Notes: generated from the sequence alone by a model not told the origin. A stretch of 34,425 nt of DNA from a bacterium (GCA_030638825.1 DAOWDU010000017.1:1-34425), one strand, 5' to 3'. Counted from the stretch's first letter, positions 17,115 to 23,611 are shown. Numbers and translations: made by a program.

Positions 17115-17687
17115 TTACAGATTCTGAATCAGAAGCTGAGCTTCTTTCAAATGTCTAATTGCAACATTCACCCCGACAAAATAGAGCATCGCCAGGCTCA
17201 GATATACCATCAAGCTGTCTGAAAATCTGCCATAAAATCCTAGGACGCTGGAAATTTTGTCAACACTCAAAGCGGTTGAGAGCAGAATTAAGAAAATAAA
17301 AATAATTATCGGAATATCTAACGGAGTTTTAACAAAAACAATTTTTCTGTCTATGACAATCATCTTCGCTATCCAAACTAAAAACGCTAAGCTGGAAATC
17401 GCGAATAAAAGAAGCGTTTTATTGAATTCAAAAATTTCCAACGAAAACGGCAGGAAGAATAATGGCAAGAGAAAAGCGAGAAGATAAAGAAGGCATTTTG
17501 AGAAGCAACTGCTTTTCACATCTTTTCTTTTCAAACTTTTTGTCAAATTCGCCTTTGGTTTGAATTCTCGCGTGTTTCTAAATTGCTTATTAAAAAACTC
17601 GTCTTCTTTTTCATCACGGCTAATATTTGTTTTTACTTTGAGATTTACAACTTCTTCTTTTTTAATGTCAATATTTTTATTGTCCAT
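17115..17687 (-). CDS. Wzy/O-antigen ligase-like, N-terminal segment
   Basis: 190 codons. The polar, charged N-terminus (1-60) is followed by membrane spans from about 63 (KCLLYLLAFLLPLFFLPF), then FVKTPLDIPIIIFIFLILLS and the motif GFYGRFSDSL, which is typical of the ligase/TPR proteins of CPR genomes. The natural frame ends at KEA (about 182-184); the last residues QLLIQNL come from frame-shifted palindrome DNA. A possible minus-strand promoter lies at 17851-17878, on the other side of a MITE-like element. Confidence 0.8.
   Translation of the reverse strand: MDNKNIDIKKEEVVNLKVKTNISRDEKEDEFFNKQFRNTREFKPKANLTKSLKRKDVKSSCFSKCLLYLLAFLLPLFFLPFSLEIFEFNKTLLLFAISSLAFLVWIAKMIVIDRKIVFVKTPLDIPIIIFIFLILLSTALSVDKISSVLGFYGRFSDSLMVYLSLAMLYFVGVNVAIRHLKEAQLLIQNL
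17131..17146. repeat. Family-A palindrome remnant at the frameshift
   Basis: AGAAGCTGAGCTTCTT. Relative to copy 3 it lacks 19 nt between two GAAGCT direct repeats (on the minus strand). Restoring those 19 nt would join the two Wzy frames as KEAELPIGSSASDSE. Confidence 0.75.
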
Positions 17688-17709
17688 ATTATTTATAATT
17701 TAATAATTT

Positions 17710-17837
17710 TAGGACTTCCTCGCTTTTATTATCCCACAGAATTTATCCTTTAAAATTTAAGATTTCAGATAGATAGTTTAGATAAGCGAAACTTTTTGAA
17801 ACCCTAAAGGGTAAATTCCAAAAGTGAGGAAGTCCTA
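17710..17837. mobile_element. MITE-like element with 18-bp terminal inverted repeats
   Basis: 128 bp flanked by TAGGACTTCCTCGCTTTT (17710-17727) and AAAAGTGAGGAAGTCCTA (17820-17837), 17 of 18 positions complementary. The interior has no reading frame of note. A short A/T-rich flank on both sides is compatible with a target duplication but too simple to prove it. It lies upstream of the Wzy/TPR gene. Confidence 0.65.
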
Positions 17838-17850
17838 AATTTATAACTAT

Positions 17851-17878
17851 ATTCTAACACAGTTTCTATAAATTGAAA
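17851..17878 (-). promoter_or_regulatory. Possible promoter for the Wzy/TPR gene
   Basis: Minus strand: TTTCAA (17878-17873), 16-nt spacer, TAGAAT (17856-17851), with TG one base before the -10. The MITE-like element lies between it and the gene. Confidence 0.35.
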
Positions 17879-17942
17879 GCAAACACTGTCGTTCCCAAAT
17901 GCTCATCGCCAACAGCCAATTTATAAACTTATAAACATCGCA

Positions 17943-17972
17943 TTTCACTAATATTTACATCTGTGCTAGAAT
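17943..17972 (+). promoter_or_regulatory. Possible promoter for the PAP2-like gene
   Basis: TTTCAC (17943-17948), 18-nt spacer, TAGAAT (17967-17972) with TG one base before the -10 (extended -10). The start codon follows about 30 nt later. Confidence 0.4.
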
Positions 17973-17973
17973 G

Positions 17974-18005
17974 TTAGTGTGCTTAAATGTTTAAATGCTT
18001 ATGTG
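17974..18005 (+). repeat. Octamer array ending in the PAP2-like start codon
   Basis: TTAGTGTG CTTAAATG TTTAAATG CTTATGTG in exact 8-nt steps. The last GTG is the preferred start codon. Confidence 0.65.
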
Positions 18006-18443
18006 ATTTACCCAATCGTCATAATTCCAATTATAGTCGGATGCGCGACACAGAGCGTAAAAGTTTTGTTGCATATAATCAAGTACAAAAAAATGGATCT
18101 GAAGTTTTTGCTCATTTCAGGACATATGCCCTCCGCCCATACCGCCTTTGTTGTTTCCATAACAATGGTTGTCGCTTTTTTTGACGGAATCTATTCAACC
18201 GCTTTTGCGATCAGCCTTGTTTTTTCATACATCGTAGTTTATGACGCTTTGAAAATCCGAACAAATATCGGATATAACGGCGAAATAGTAAACAAGCTTG
18301 TCAAAGAAATTCCCGGAATAAAAAAAGAAAATTATCCAATATTGCGAGAAAGAGTCGGACACAAACCCTTGGAAGTTTTAGCCGGAGCTATTTTGGGATT
18401 TATTTTGACAATATTTTTGATAGTTTTGCTAGAAAGTTTATAA
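18003..18443 (+). CDS. Divergent PAP2 family membrane protein (DUF212)
   Basis: 146 aa from GTG 18003. An earlier GTG at 17979 would add eight residues encoded only by octamer repeats. Three to four membrane spans are visible. ISGHMPSAHTAFVVS (about 39-53), KIRTNIGYNGEIVNKLV and RERVGHKPLEVLAGAILG match the divergent PAP2 / DUF212 family, related to acid-phosphatase/vanadium-peroxidase folds. The substrate is unknown; a lipid phosphate is likely by homology. It is one of few plus-strand genes here and converges on the FemAB-like gene with a 6-nt overlap at the 3' ends. Confidence 0.88.
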   Translation: MIYPIVIIPIIVGCATQSVKVLLHIIKYKKMDLKFLLISGHMPSAHTAFVVSITMVVAFFDGIYSTAFAISLVFSYIVVYDALKIRTNIGYNGEIVNKLVKEIPGIKKENYPILRERVGHKPLEVLAGAILGFILTIFLIVLLESL

Positions 18444-19631
18444 AAAAATTAAAAAACTCTTTATCTTCCTCATAAACCCATATATCGGATACCCGATATT
18501 GTTAAAAGCAAGGTCATACGCGCCGATATAATTCTTTTCATAACCCCCAAACCCTTTTTTAAATTTTGTAATTCCGCCCCAAGAAGCTGAGTGTCCTATA
18601 GGACGCTCAGCTTCTGCGACTTCTGAACTCACGCCCCAAAAATCATACTTCTTGCATCCTGCTTCTTTCGCATCCATAATCTGCCGCCACTGAAGAAGAT
18701 ACGGCGCCATCACATTCCTATATTCATTAGACGACGCTCCGTGAAGATAAACCGCCATATCACCAAAATATAGAACCATATTCGCCGCAATAATTTTATT
18801 ACTATATTCCGCGAGATACAATCTCGCTTGCAGATTTCGTTTATTTTTTGATGTTTGATTATTGATGTTTTTTTGGTTTTTGTATCTTGTATCTTGTTTC
18901 TTGTTAACAAGATTTTCCAACATCTTCCAATAATAATTTTTACTATGAGAAACAAACTTATCCCGCTGAGAAGTTTCTTTGATCAATTCCCAAAACTTTT
19001 CAAATTTTTCTTTAAAATTTTCTTTATTGTCTATTCCTAATTCGTAATTCCTAATTCGTAATTCTTTTTTTCCCGCCAGCCTAATATTATACCTTGTCTT
19101 CTGTTTCATTTCTTTCAACAATTCTTCTTCCGATTTTGTAATATCCAAAATCAAAGTATCTCTCGGCTGAATTTCATTGGGAGATTTTTTTAAAATCCTC
19201 ATCGCCGAAATCTCCCCAGTCTTTTTTTTGAAAGGGGAAGCGTGCTCCCTCTCCCCGCGAGAGAGGATTGGGGCGAGGGGCGTCAACGGATCAATTCTCA
19301 AAAACAAACTTTTTTCTTTCTTGCTAATTTTTTTGATTTCACTAAATAAAAAATCTAAAATATTTGATATTTGATATTTGATATTTGATATTTTAACAAC
19401 TGGTCCCCGCGGGCAATAAAAATAACTCCATCCAAACGGCAAATCATATTTCACAATCAAAGCCACCGCCAACAAATCATCTTCAACAATCCCTATCCTC
19501 CAAATCTTCCTCCCCAAAGATTTCTGAAACTCTCCCCACTCCCACGACTGTAAAAAACTCTCCGAACAATTTTCAGCTATAAATTTATTCCAAATTTCTT
19601 TTTGTTCTTCGTCGACATTAATTATTTCCAT
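18438..19631 (-). CDS. FemAB-family peptidyltransferase with five in-frame repeat insertions
   Basis: 397 aa GNAT-fold aminoacyl/peptidyl transferase of the FemABX type, which adds amino acids to peptidoglycan precursors from aminoacyl-tRNA. QSWEWGEFQKSLGRKIWRIG (about 28-47), KTRYNIRLA (178-186), LHGASSNEYRNVMAPYLLQW (296-315) and the C-terminal YDFWGV...GITKFKKGFGG are diagnostic. Five stretches interrupt the fold in frame: a TTTGATA heptamer tract (about 82-93), a PHPNPL-type repeat (about 117-135), a CTAATTC/GTAATTC tract (190-201), a TTGTATC tract plus simple sequence (246-262), and a family-A palindrome (338-350). Each falls in a presumed loop. The gene lies 23 nt downstream of tsaD on the same strand. 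Activity is probable, since the core motifs are intact. Confidence 0.9.
   Translation of the reverse strand: MEIINVDEEQKEIWNKFIAENCSESFLQSWEWGEFQKSLGRKIWRIGIVEDDLLAVALIVKYDLPFGWSYFYCPRGPVVKISNIKYQISNILDFLFSEIKKISKKEKSLFLRIDPLTPLAPILSRGEREHASPFKKKTGEISAMRILKKSPNEIQPRDTLILDITKSEEELLKEMKQKTRYNIRLAGKKELRIRNYELGIDNKENFKEKFEKFWELIKETSQRDKFVSHSKNYYWKMLENLVNKKQDTRYKNQKNINNQTSKNKRNLQARLYLAEYSNKIIAANMVLYFGDMAVYLHGASSNEYRNVMAPYLLQWRQIMDAKEAGCKKYDFWGVSSEVAEAERPIGHSASWGGITKFKKGFGGYEKNYIGAYDLAFNNIGYPIYGFMRKIKSFLIFL
18582..18615. repeat. Family-A palindrome, copy 4 (inside FemAB-like gene)
   Basis: AGAAGCTGAGTGTCC / GGACGCTCAGCTTCT arms around TATA, one G-T mismatch. Arm changes relative to copy 3 are largely compensatory. 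Encodes EAERPIGHSAS. Confidence 0.85.
18880..18907. repeat. Heptamer tract TTGTATC in FemAB-like gene
   Basis: TTGTATC TTGTATC TTGTTTC TTGTTAA, four 7-nt units. Flanked on the left by simple TGATGTTT sequence. Confidence 0.6.
19037..19064. repeat. Heptamer tract CTAATTC/GTAATTC in FemAB-like gene
   Basis: Exactly four 7-nt units, CTAATTC GTAATTC twice. Encodes ELRIRNYELG on the minus strand. Confidence 0.75.
19243..19283. repeat. PHPNPLPRGEG-type repeat in FemAB-like gene
   Basis: GCTCCCTCTCCCCGCGAGAG followed by GATTGGGGCGAGGGG. Encodes TPLAPILSRGEREHASP. A diverged copy of the repeat seen in tsaD at 19993-20030. Confidence 0.75.
19360..19394. repeat. Heptamer tract ATATTTG in FemAB-like gene
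   Basis: Five consecutive 7-nt units (four ATATTTG, then ATATTTT). Encodes KISNIKYQISN on the minus strand. Confidence 0.78.
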
Positions 19632-19654
19632 AAAATTATGTTATTCGTAATTCA

Positions 19655-20818
19655 TTATTCTATTTTCAAATTCGCATCCGCCTTCACACTTCTCCAGCTT
19701 CCAATATTCTTCTCACCAATAATATTATAATAAGCCGCAACCGCAATCATCAAAGCGTTGTCCGTTGATAGACTGGCGTTTGGTATTTGATATTTGGTAT
19801 TTGGTATTTCCTTATTTATTTTTTCGCCAAACTGTTTCCGCAATTCTTTATTAGCCGACACCCCGCCGCCAAGAATAATATTCTTCACCTTATATTGTTT
19901 CGCGGCTTTGATAGTTTTTGAAACCAAAACATCAATCACCGCTTGTTGAAATGACGCTGATATGTCCGCTTTATATTTATCAGGCAAACCTGCTCCCTCT
20001 CCCCGCGGGAGAGGGTTGGGGTGAGGGGCGTCGTCGGAATAAGATTTAACCTCATACAACACCGCCGTCTTCAATCCCGAAAAACTGAAATTATAATCCC
20101 CGCTATGCATCATCGGCCTCGTAAATTTAAACTTATTTTCATCCCCTTTTTTCGCTATTTTTTCTATCAACGGCCCTCCAGGATAACCAAGTCCTAAAAG
20201 TTTTGCCACCTTATCAAACGCCTCTCCCGCCGCGTCATCCAAGGTTTCACCGATTATTTTATACTTCAAATCCTTCTTCATTAAAATTAACTGCGTATGC
20301 CCGCCCGAAACGATCAGGCAGAGTATTGGAAATTCTGGCTTCCATAATTTGAAGTCGTTTTTAACTTTATGAACTTTATAAACTTTTGACTTTTCAAACT
20401 CCGTCAGCCAATTGGAATATATATGCCCCTCCAAATGATTAACTCCGACCAGCGATTTATCCAAAGCATAAGCCAACGCTTTCGCCGCGCTAACTCCAAT
20501 CGTCAAAGCGGGAATAAGTCCCGGTCCTTTTGTCGCCGCGATATAGTCAATTTTAAGTTTTTTCTGAAGGCGACATTCCGGAATGTCGCCTTCAGAAAAA
20601 ACCTTCTTCTCAACTTGCTTAAACGCCCTCTTTAAAACCGGCGCCATATTTTTCAAATGCATCCGCGCAGCCAAAGACGGCACAACCCCGCCATACTTGC
20701 TGTGCGCTTTTACTTGAGACGAAACAATATTAGCCAAAACTTTAACTTTATTTTCTTTAAACTCAACTATCGCCACCGCCGTCTCATCACACGAAGTTTC
20801 CACTGCCAAGATAATCAT
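19655..20818 (-). CDS. tsaD: tRNA N6-threonylcarbamoyladenosine synthase subunit TsaD
   Basis: 387 aa, longer than most TsaD. It transfers the threonylcarbamoyl group to A37 of ANN-decoding tRNAs. Start MIILAVETSCDETAVA; the metal site HLEGH (128-132), IVSGGHTQLI (169-178), the GETLDDAAGEAFDKVAKLLG loop and IILGGGVSANKELR are intact. Three in-frame insertions are visible: a 46-bp perfect palindrome (about residues 72-87, FSEGDIPECRLQ), the repeat APHPNPLPRGEGAG (264-277), and a TTTGGTA tract (about 338-347). The ATG is the last three bases of an octamer array, and there is no Shine-Dalgarno. A TsaB-like fragment lies at 14730. Confidence 0.96.
   Translation of the reverse strand: MIILAVETSCDETAVAIVEFKENKVKVLANIVSSQVKAHSKYGGVVPSLAARMHLKNMAPVLKRAFKQVEKKVFSEGDIPECRLQKKLKIDYIAATKGPGLIPALTIGVSAAKALAYALDKSLVGVNHLEGHIYSNWLTEFEKSKVYKVHKVKNDFKLWKPEFPILCLIVSGGHTQLILMKKDLKYKIIGETLDDAAGEAFDKVAKLLGLGYPGGPLIEKIAKKGDENKFKFTRPMMHSGDYNFSFSGLKTAVLYEVKSYSDDAPHPNPLPRGEGAGLPDKYKADISASFQQAVIDVLVSKTIKAAKQYKVKNIILGGGVSANKELRKQFGEKINKEIPNTKYQIPNASLSTDNALMIAVAAYYNIIGEKNIGSWRSVKADANLKIE
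19779..19806. repeat. Heptamer tract TTTGGTA in tsaD
   Basis: TTTGGTA TTTGATA TTTGGTA TTTGGTA, four 7-nt units. Encodes NTKYQIPN on the minus strand. Confidence 0.75.
19993..20030. repeat. PHPNPLPRGEG repeat in tsaD
   Basis: CTCCCTCTCCCCGCGGGAGA followed by GGGTTGGGGTGAGGGGCG. Encodes APHPNPLPRGEGAG in frame. This repeat is known from many unrelated bacteria. Confidence 0.82.
20557..20602. repeat. Perfect 46-bp palindrome inside tsaD
   Basis: 23-bp arms, perfectly complementary, centred between 20579 and 20580 (TTCC|GGAA). It lies just before the conserved IDYIAATKGPGL segment and encodes VFSEGDIPECRLQKK in frame. Confidence 0.88.
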
Positions 20819-20863
20819 AAAAATATATAAACATTAAAACATATAAACAATACAACATATTCT
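20816..20863 (-). repeat. Octamer array ending in the tsaD start codon
   Basis: Plus strand: CATAAAAA TATATAAA CATTAAAA CATATAAA CAATACAA CATATTCT, exact 8-nt period. The first CAT is the complement of the tsaD ATG. Confidence 0.7.
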
Positions 20864-20899
20864 GACTCTTTACAAATAAATAATATACTGCTACCATAA

Positions 20900-20929
20900 C
20901 CTATATCAATTTGTCATTAGTTATGTCAA
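20900..20929 (-). promoter_or_regulatory. Possible promoter for tsaD
   Basis: Minus strand TTGACA (20929-20924), 18-nt spacer, TATAGG (20905-20900). The -35 is perfect, the -10 weak. Confidence 0.4.
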
Positions 20930-20965
20930 CATATCAACATGTTTAAATGTTTATATGCTTTAATG
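20930..20965 (+). repeat. Octamer array just upstream of tRNA-Glu
   Basis: CATATCAA CATG, then TTTAAATG TTTATATG CTTTAATG in 8-nt steps. Five nt separate it from the tRNA. Confidence 0.65.
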
Positions 20966-20970
20966 CTTCC

Positions 20971-21042
20971 GGTCCCTTCGTCTAGTGGTTAGGACACCAG
21001 GTTTTCATCCTGGAAACAGGGGTTCAATTCCCCTAGGGACTA
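20971..21042 (+). tRNA. tRNA-Glu (UUC)
   Basis: Cloverleaf: acceptor GGTCCCT (20971-20977) pairs with AGGGACT (21035-21041) with a terminal G-U. D-arm TCTAGTGGTTAGGAC. Anticodon stem CCAGG/CCTGG with loop TTTTCAT, anticodon TTC. T-arm GGGGTTCAATTCCCC. Discriminator A; CCA is not encoded. A strong terminator follows. Confidence 0.95.
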
Positions 21043-21047
21043 CAAAG

Positions 21048-21076
21048 AAAAAACGAACTAATTGTTCGTTTTTTTT
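21048..21076 (+). terminator. Rho-independent terminator after tRNA-Glu
   Basis: AAAACGAAC / GTTCGTTTT stem with a short TAATT loop and a run of eight or more T. It is also usable on the minus strand for the fibronectin-III gene. Confidence 0.85.
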
Positions 21077-21123
21077 GTCCCTTAAACTAAAATAATTTAT
21101 TTACAAACTAAAAAATAAAAATT

Positions 21124-22458
21124 TTATAAATACTCCCCTGTTCTATATTTTTCCTTTTTAGAAATAATCATAATTCTATTCCAGCTATACCCCTTTTTTA
21201 CAAAAGACTCTGCCGAGGAAAACGGCCTCTTCTTTTTATCCTCCAACAAGTAAACAGCGGGAGAATCGGCATATTTAATTAAAGTTCCGTCTGGATGATA
21301 CTTTGAACTTTCTATGCTTTTTCCTTCTTTATATTCATTTAAATAAACATTGTCTATCGTTTGAATCCAATCCCATTTATATCCAAGCTTGTTAAACACG
21401 CTCGCGCTTTTAATCCATAACTTATTATTACCGCTTATGAAATAGACTTTGTATCCTGAACCCCTAACTAAAGAACCGATTGAAATTCTCTTTTTTAAAG
21501 ATCTCGTAGTAAAAGTCATCCCCGAAATAACTTTCTTCTTTTTGTTAAAACTGTCACTGGCTGTTATTCTATAATAATAAGTAGTATCTGGCTCAAGTCC
21601 AGTTAATGTAATTTGATGATTCAATTTTCTTGACTTAGAAACAGTTTCTTTATATTTATATTTTCCAGATGCGACACCATATTGTATCACACTTTTGGCA
21701 ATCAGATTTGTTTTAAAATTAATTATAACCTTTCTGGAAAAAATAAGCTCTTCATCGTGGCTAAGAGGCTTAATATCTGAAATAAGTAAATTAGGACCGC
21801 TACCCTTGTAATCATTAGTGTTAAAAACAAATCTCTTGCCGTTAGTCTTGTTTCCCGATTTATCTATGGCAACAATCTTCAAATAATATTTTGTTCCCGG
21901 TTTTAGTTTGTGTATTAACAGCTCATGCTTTTTTCGAAAACTTTTAACTTTAGCAGTTTTCTTTAAATTACCTCCTTCGCCGTCATAATAAATAACTGCT
22001 CTCGTTTCTTCGTTTGTTTCCCAATAAATTGCAACCGCGTTATTGATTGTCTGCAAGATTTTTTGCTCTTCAAATCGCGGTTTAACAAGATCATCTTTTT
22101 CCATATTCTTAGTTGAAAAAGTTTGCAGAAACGATTCTTCGCTATTTTGTAATCTATCAGTTGCCACAATTTTAAAATAATATGTCTTCTTTTTTTGAAG
22201 ACCAGACAAACTCACTTCATGATAATAATTGTACAGACTATGTCCAGTATATCTATTCAGATTATCAGGACTTTCTCCAAAATAAACGATCCCCCTTGCT
22301 TGCCAATTCGGGGTAGACCATTTAATCTTGGCAGTTCCATTTTCTATATCGTAAACCTTAATATTTTTAAACTCAGCAAAAGCCATAGCTTGGTAGTCAT
22401 AGCCAGTTGAAAAAAATATTACAGCAATAATTAACGCGATTTTAATTGAAATTCTCAT
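21124..22458 (-). CDS. Secreted protein with three fibronectin type III domains
   Basis: 444 aa. Signal peptide (basic MRISIK, hydrophobic 7-17, cleavage near AFA at about 26-28). Three fibronectin-III units at about 30-117, 128-214 and 223-318 each show KTYYFKIVATD / TKYYLKIVAID / TTYYYRITASD near their C-terminal strands. The C-terminus (327-444) carries two copies of a CPR surface module: KLWIKSASVFNKLGYKW and PAVYLLEDKKKRPFSSAESF then GYSWNRIMIIS. The second resembles the module in the secreted protein at 3196. No enzyme motif. Probably a cell-surface adhesion or glycan-binding protein (inference). Confidence 0.85.
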   Translation of the reverse strand: MRISIKIALIIAVIFFSTGYDYQAMAFAEFKNIKVYDIENGTAKIKWSTPNWQARGIVYFGESPDNLNRYTGHSLYNYYHEVSLSGLQKKKTYYFKIVATDRLQNSEESFLQTFSTKNMEKDDLVKPRFEEQKILQTINNAVAIYWETNEETRAVIYYDGEGGNLKKTAKVKSFRKKHELLIHKLKPGTKYYLKIVAIDKSGNKTNGKRFVFNTNDYKGSGPNLLISDIKPLSHDEELIFSRKVIINFKTNLIAKSVIQYGVASGKYKYKETVSKSRKLNHQITLTGLEPDTTYYYRITASDSFNKKKKVISGMTFTTRSLKKRISIGSLVRGSGYKVYFISGNNKLWIKSASVFNKLGYKWDWIQTIDNVYLNEYKEGKSIESSKYHPDGTLIKYADSPAVYLLEDKKKRPFSSAESFVKKGYSWNRIMIISKKEKYRTGEYL

Positions 22459-22868
22459 AATCTTTGTTTAGACTAAATCATACCACTATTGCATACTCTT
22501 TACGCATTGTCAATGCCTTTCTCTTCCTATCCCCATCCTACTTACCAAACAACAACTTTGCCTTAAAAAAAACAAAGAGCAGTTTCTCCTTGTTTTAATT
22601 CATAAAATAATCTCCCCACTTTCTGTAATTCTTTTTTACCGCTACTCCTTTATCATTGTCCTGTTTTATTGTTACTCCATTTATCCCATTATCACCAAAG
22701 CAATTGAGTTTTGTTTGTCTCTGAATCATTTATTTCTCTCCCTCCAACTCAGCTTCTTTTTTTAATCAAACTGATTAAAATAAACAAAAATTATTTATTT
22801 ATTTTAATCAACAACTAAATGGATTCAAAATTTTGTCATTGAAAATTGATTAGAAATTAGAAATTTTT
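22459..22868. other. Intergenic stretch, no gene recognised
   Basis: 410 bp, A+T-rich. It contains the 13-bp inverted repeat at 22772-22810. A half-copy of the family-A sequence (CTCAGCTTCT, 22748-22757) may be chance. No RNA gene is recognised. Confidence 0.5.
22772..22810. repeat. 13-bp inverted repeat
   Basis: TGATTAAAATAAA (22772-22784) / TTTATTTTAATCA (22798-22810), perfect, 13-nt loop. Terminator for ruvA (minus strand) or an operator. Confidence 0.5.
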
Positions 22869-23444
22869 TTACCTCTTCCCCATCTCCCTTAATGCCATCC
22901 TTACCATCTCCCCCACATCTTTAATCTCTGGAGAAATTTTTGACAAGGCGTTCTTTGCCTCGCCTGCATTATACCCCAAACTAATCAAAGCGTCTATCGC
23001 GTCAGAATGTTCGCTTATTTCTTTAGTCTTGCCTTCCAAGTCTCCAAGATCAGAAATTGAAATTTTATTTTTCAATTCCAATATAACCCGCTCCGCTGTT
23101 TTTTTGCCAATCCCAGAAACACGAGTTAGAACGCTTGCGTCATTTTTGACGATTGCCACTTTTATTGTTTCCGTGTCAGCCAAAGACAAAATTCCCAACC
23201 CGGCTTTCGGTCCAATTCCTGAAATAGAAATTAGAAGTTCAAATAGTTCAAGCTCTTTGTAGTCTAAAAAACCATACAGAGTGAGCGCGTCCTCTTTAAC
23301 ATTTAAATATGTAAATAACTTTATCTCCTCGTCTTCCAAATTTAACTCTGGCAAAATAAAAATTTTAAAGCCAACGCCGCCAGTTTTTACAATTATAAAC
23401 TTCTCCCCCCGAAAAATTATTTTTCCCTCTATGTAAGAAATCAT
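22869..23444 (-). CDS. ruvA: Holliday junction DNA helicase subunit RuvA
   Basis: 191 aa from ATG 23444 (MISYIEGKIIF, the usual RuvA start). Earlier in-frame ATGs would add residues encoded only by octamer repeats. N-terminal OB fold, then two helix-hairpin-helix motifs GIGPKAGLGIL and SGIGKKTAERVILEL, then the C-terminal RuvB-binding domain (ALISLGYNAGEAKNALSKI). It works as a tetramer that holds the four-way junction while RuvB (25020 here) pulls the arms. The start codon is the last three bases of an octamer array; no Shine-Dalgarno. Confidence 0.96.
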   Translation of the reverse strand: MISYIEGKIIFRGEKFIIVKTGGVGFKIFILPELNLEDEEIKLFTYLNVKEDALTLYGFLDYKELELFELLISISGIGPKAGLGILSLADTETIKVAIVKNDASVLTRVSGIGKKTAERVILELKNKISISDLGDLEGKTKEISEHSDAIDALISLGYNAGEAKNALSKISPEIKDVGEMVRMALREMGKR

Positions 23445-23528
23445 AAAAACATATAAGCATTTAAACATATAAGCATGTTGAGATTTCAAAATTTTGTTTA
23501 GATATTTAAATGTTTACATGCTTATATG
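23442..23528. repeat. Mirrored octamer element between ruvA and rpsT
   Basis: CATAAAAA CATATAAG CATTTAAA CATATAAG CATG, a 27-nt core starting TTGAGATTTCAAAA, then TTTAAATG TTTACATG CTTATATG. The core matches, in reverse orientation, that of the element at 26031. Confidence 0.75.
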
Positions 23529-23538
23529 ATACAGCCAT

Positions 23539-23567
23539 TTGACATTTTTCGCAAACTGTAATAGAAT
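23539..23567 (+). promoter_or_regulatory. Sigma70 promoter for rpsT
   Basis: TTGACA (23539-23544), 17-nt spacer, TAGAAT (23562-23567). Transcription would start near 23575, about 40 nt before the rpsT ATG. Confidence 0.75.
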
Positions 23568-23587
23568 TTAGTTATCAATGTTTTTGA

Positions 23588-23611
23588 CAATGTAACAATT
23601 TAACAATATAC
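23588..23611 (+). repeat. CAATNTAA octamer leader of rpsT
   Basis: CAATGTAA CAATTTAA CAATATAC followed by TTTT and the ATG. Nearly identical to the rpoC leader; no Shine-Dalgarno. Confidence 0.65.

Larger units (their letters stand above)
14983..17687 (-). pseudogene. Broken O-antigen ligase (Wzy)-TPR gene, whole extent
   Basis: Three reading-frame pieces belong to one gene of about 900 codons. Residues 1-183 come from the 17687 start. A frameshift at about 17131-17146 follows. The membrane and TPR part continues in the next frame through 17130-16972 (SSASDSESVINNLIKAFLAS...) into the 16971-15112 segment. A TAG at 15114-15112 then interrupts a frame that stays open for 42 more codons (EIAEKIDQLKKLIEKK..., acidic end EEDDIEDETEEYEI) to TAA at 14985-14983. 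The frameshift sits in a family-A palindrome that lacks 19 nt. Either the gene is decaying or the two lesions are assembly errors; both hypotheses are open. Confidence 0.75.

Noticed and set aside
22748-22757. Half-copy of the family-A palindrome
   Set aside because: Ten matching bases alone in A+T-rich DNA could be chance.
23445-23489. N-terminal extension of RuvA
   Set aside because: The extra residues are encoded by repeat DNA, and the family starts at MISYIEG.
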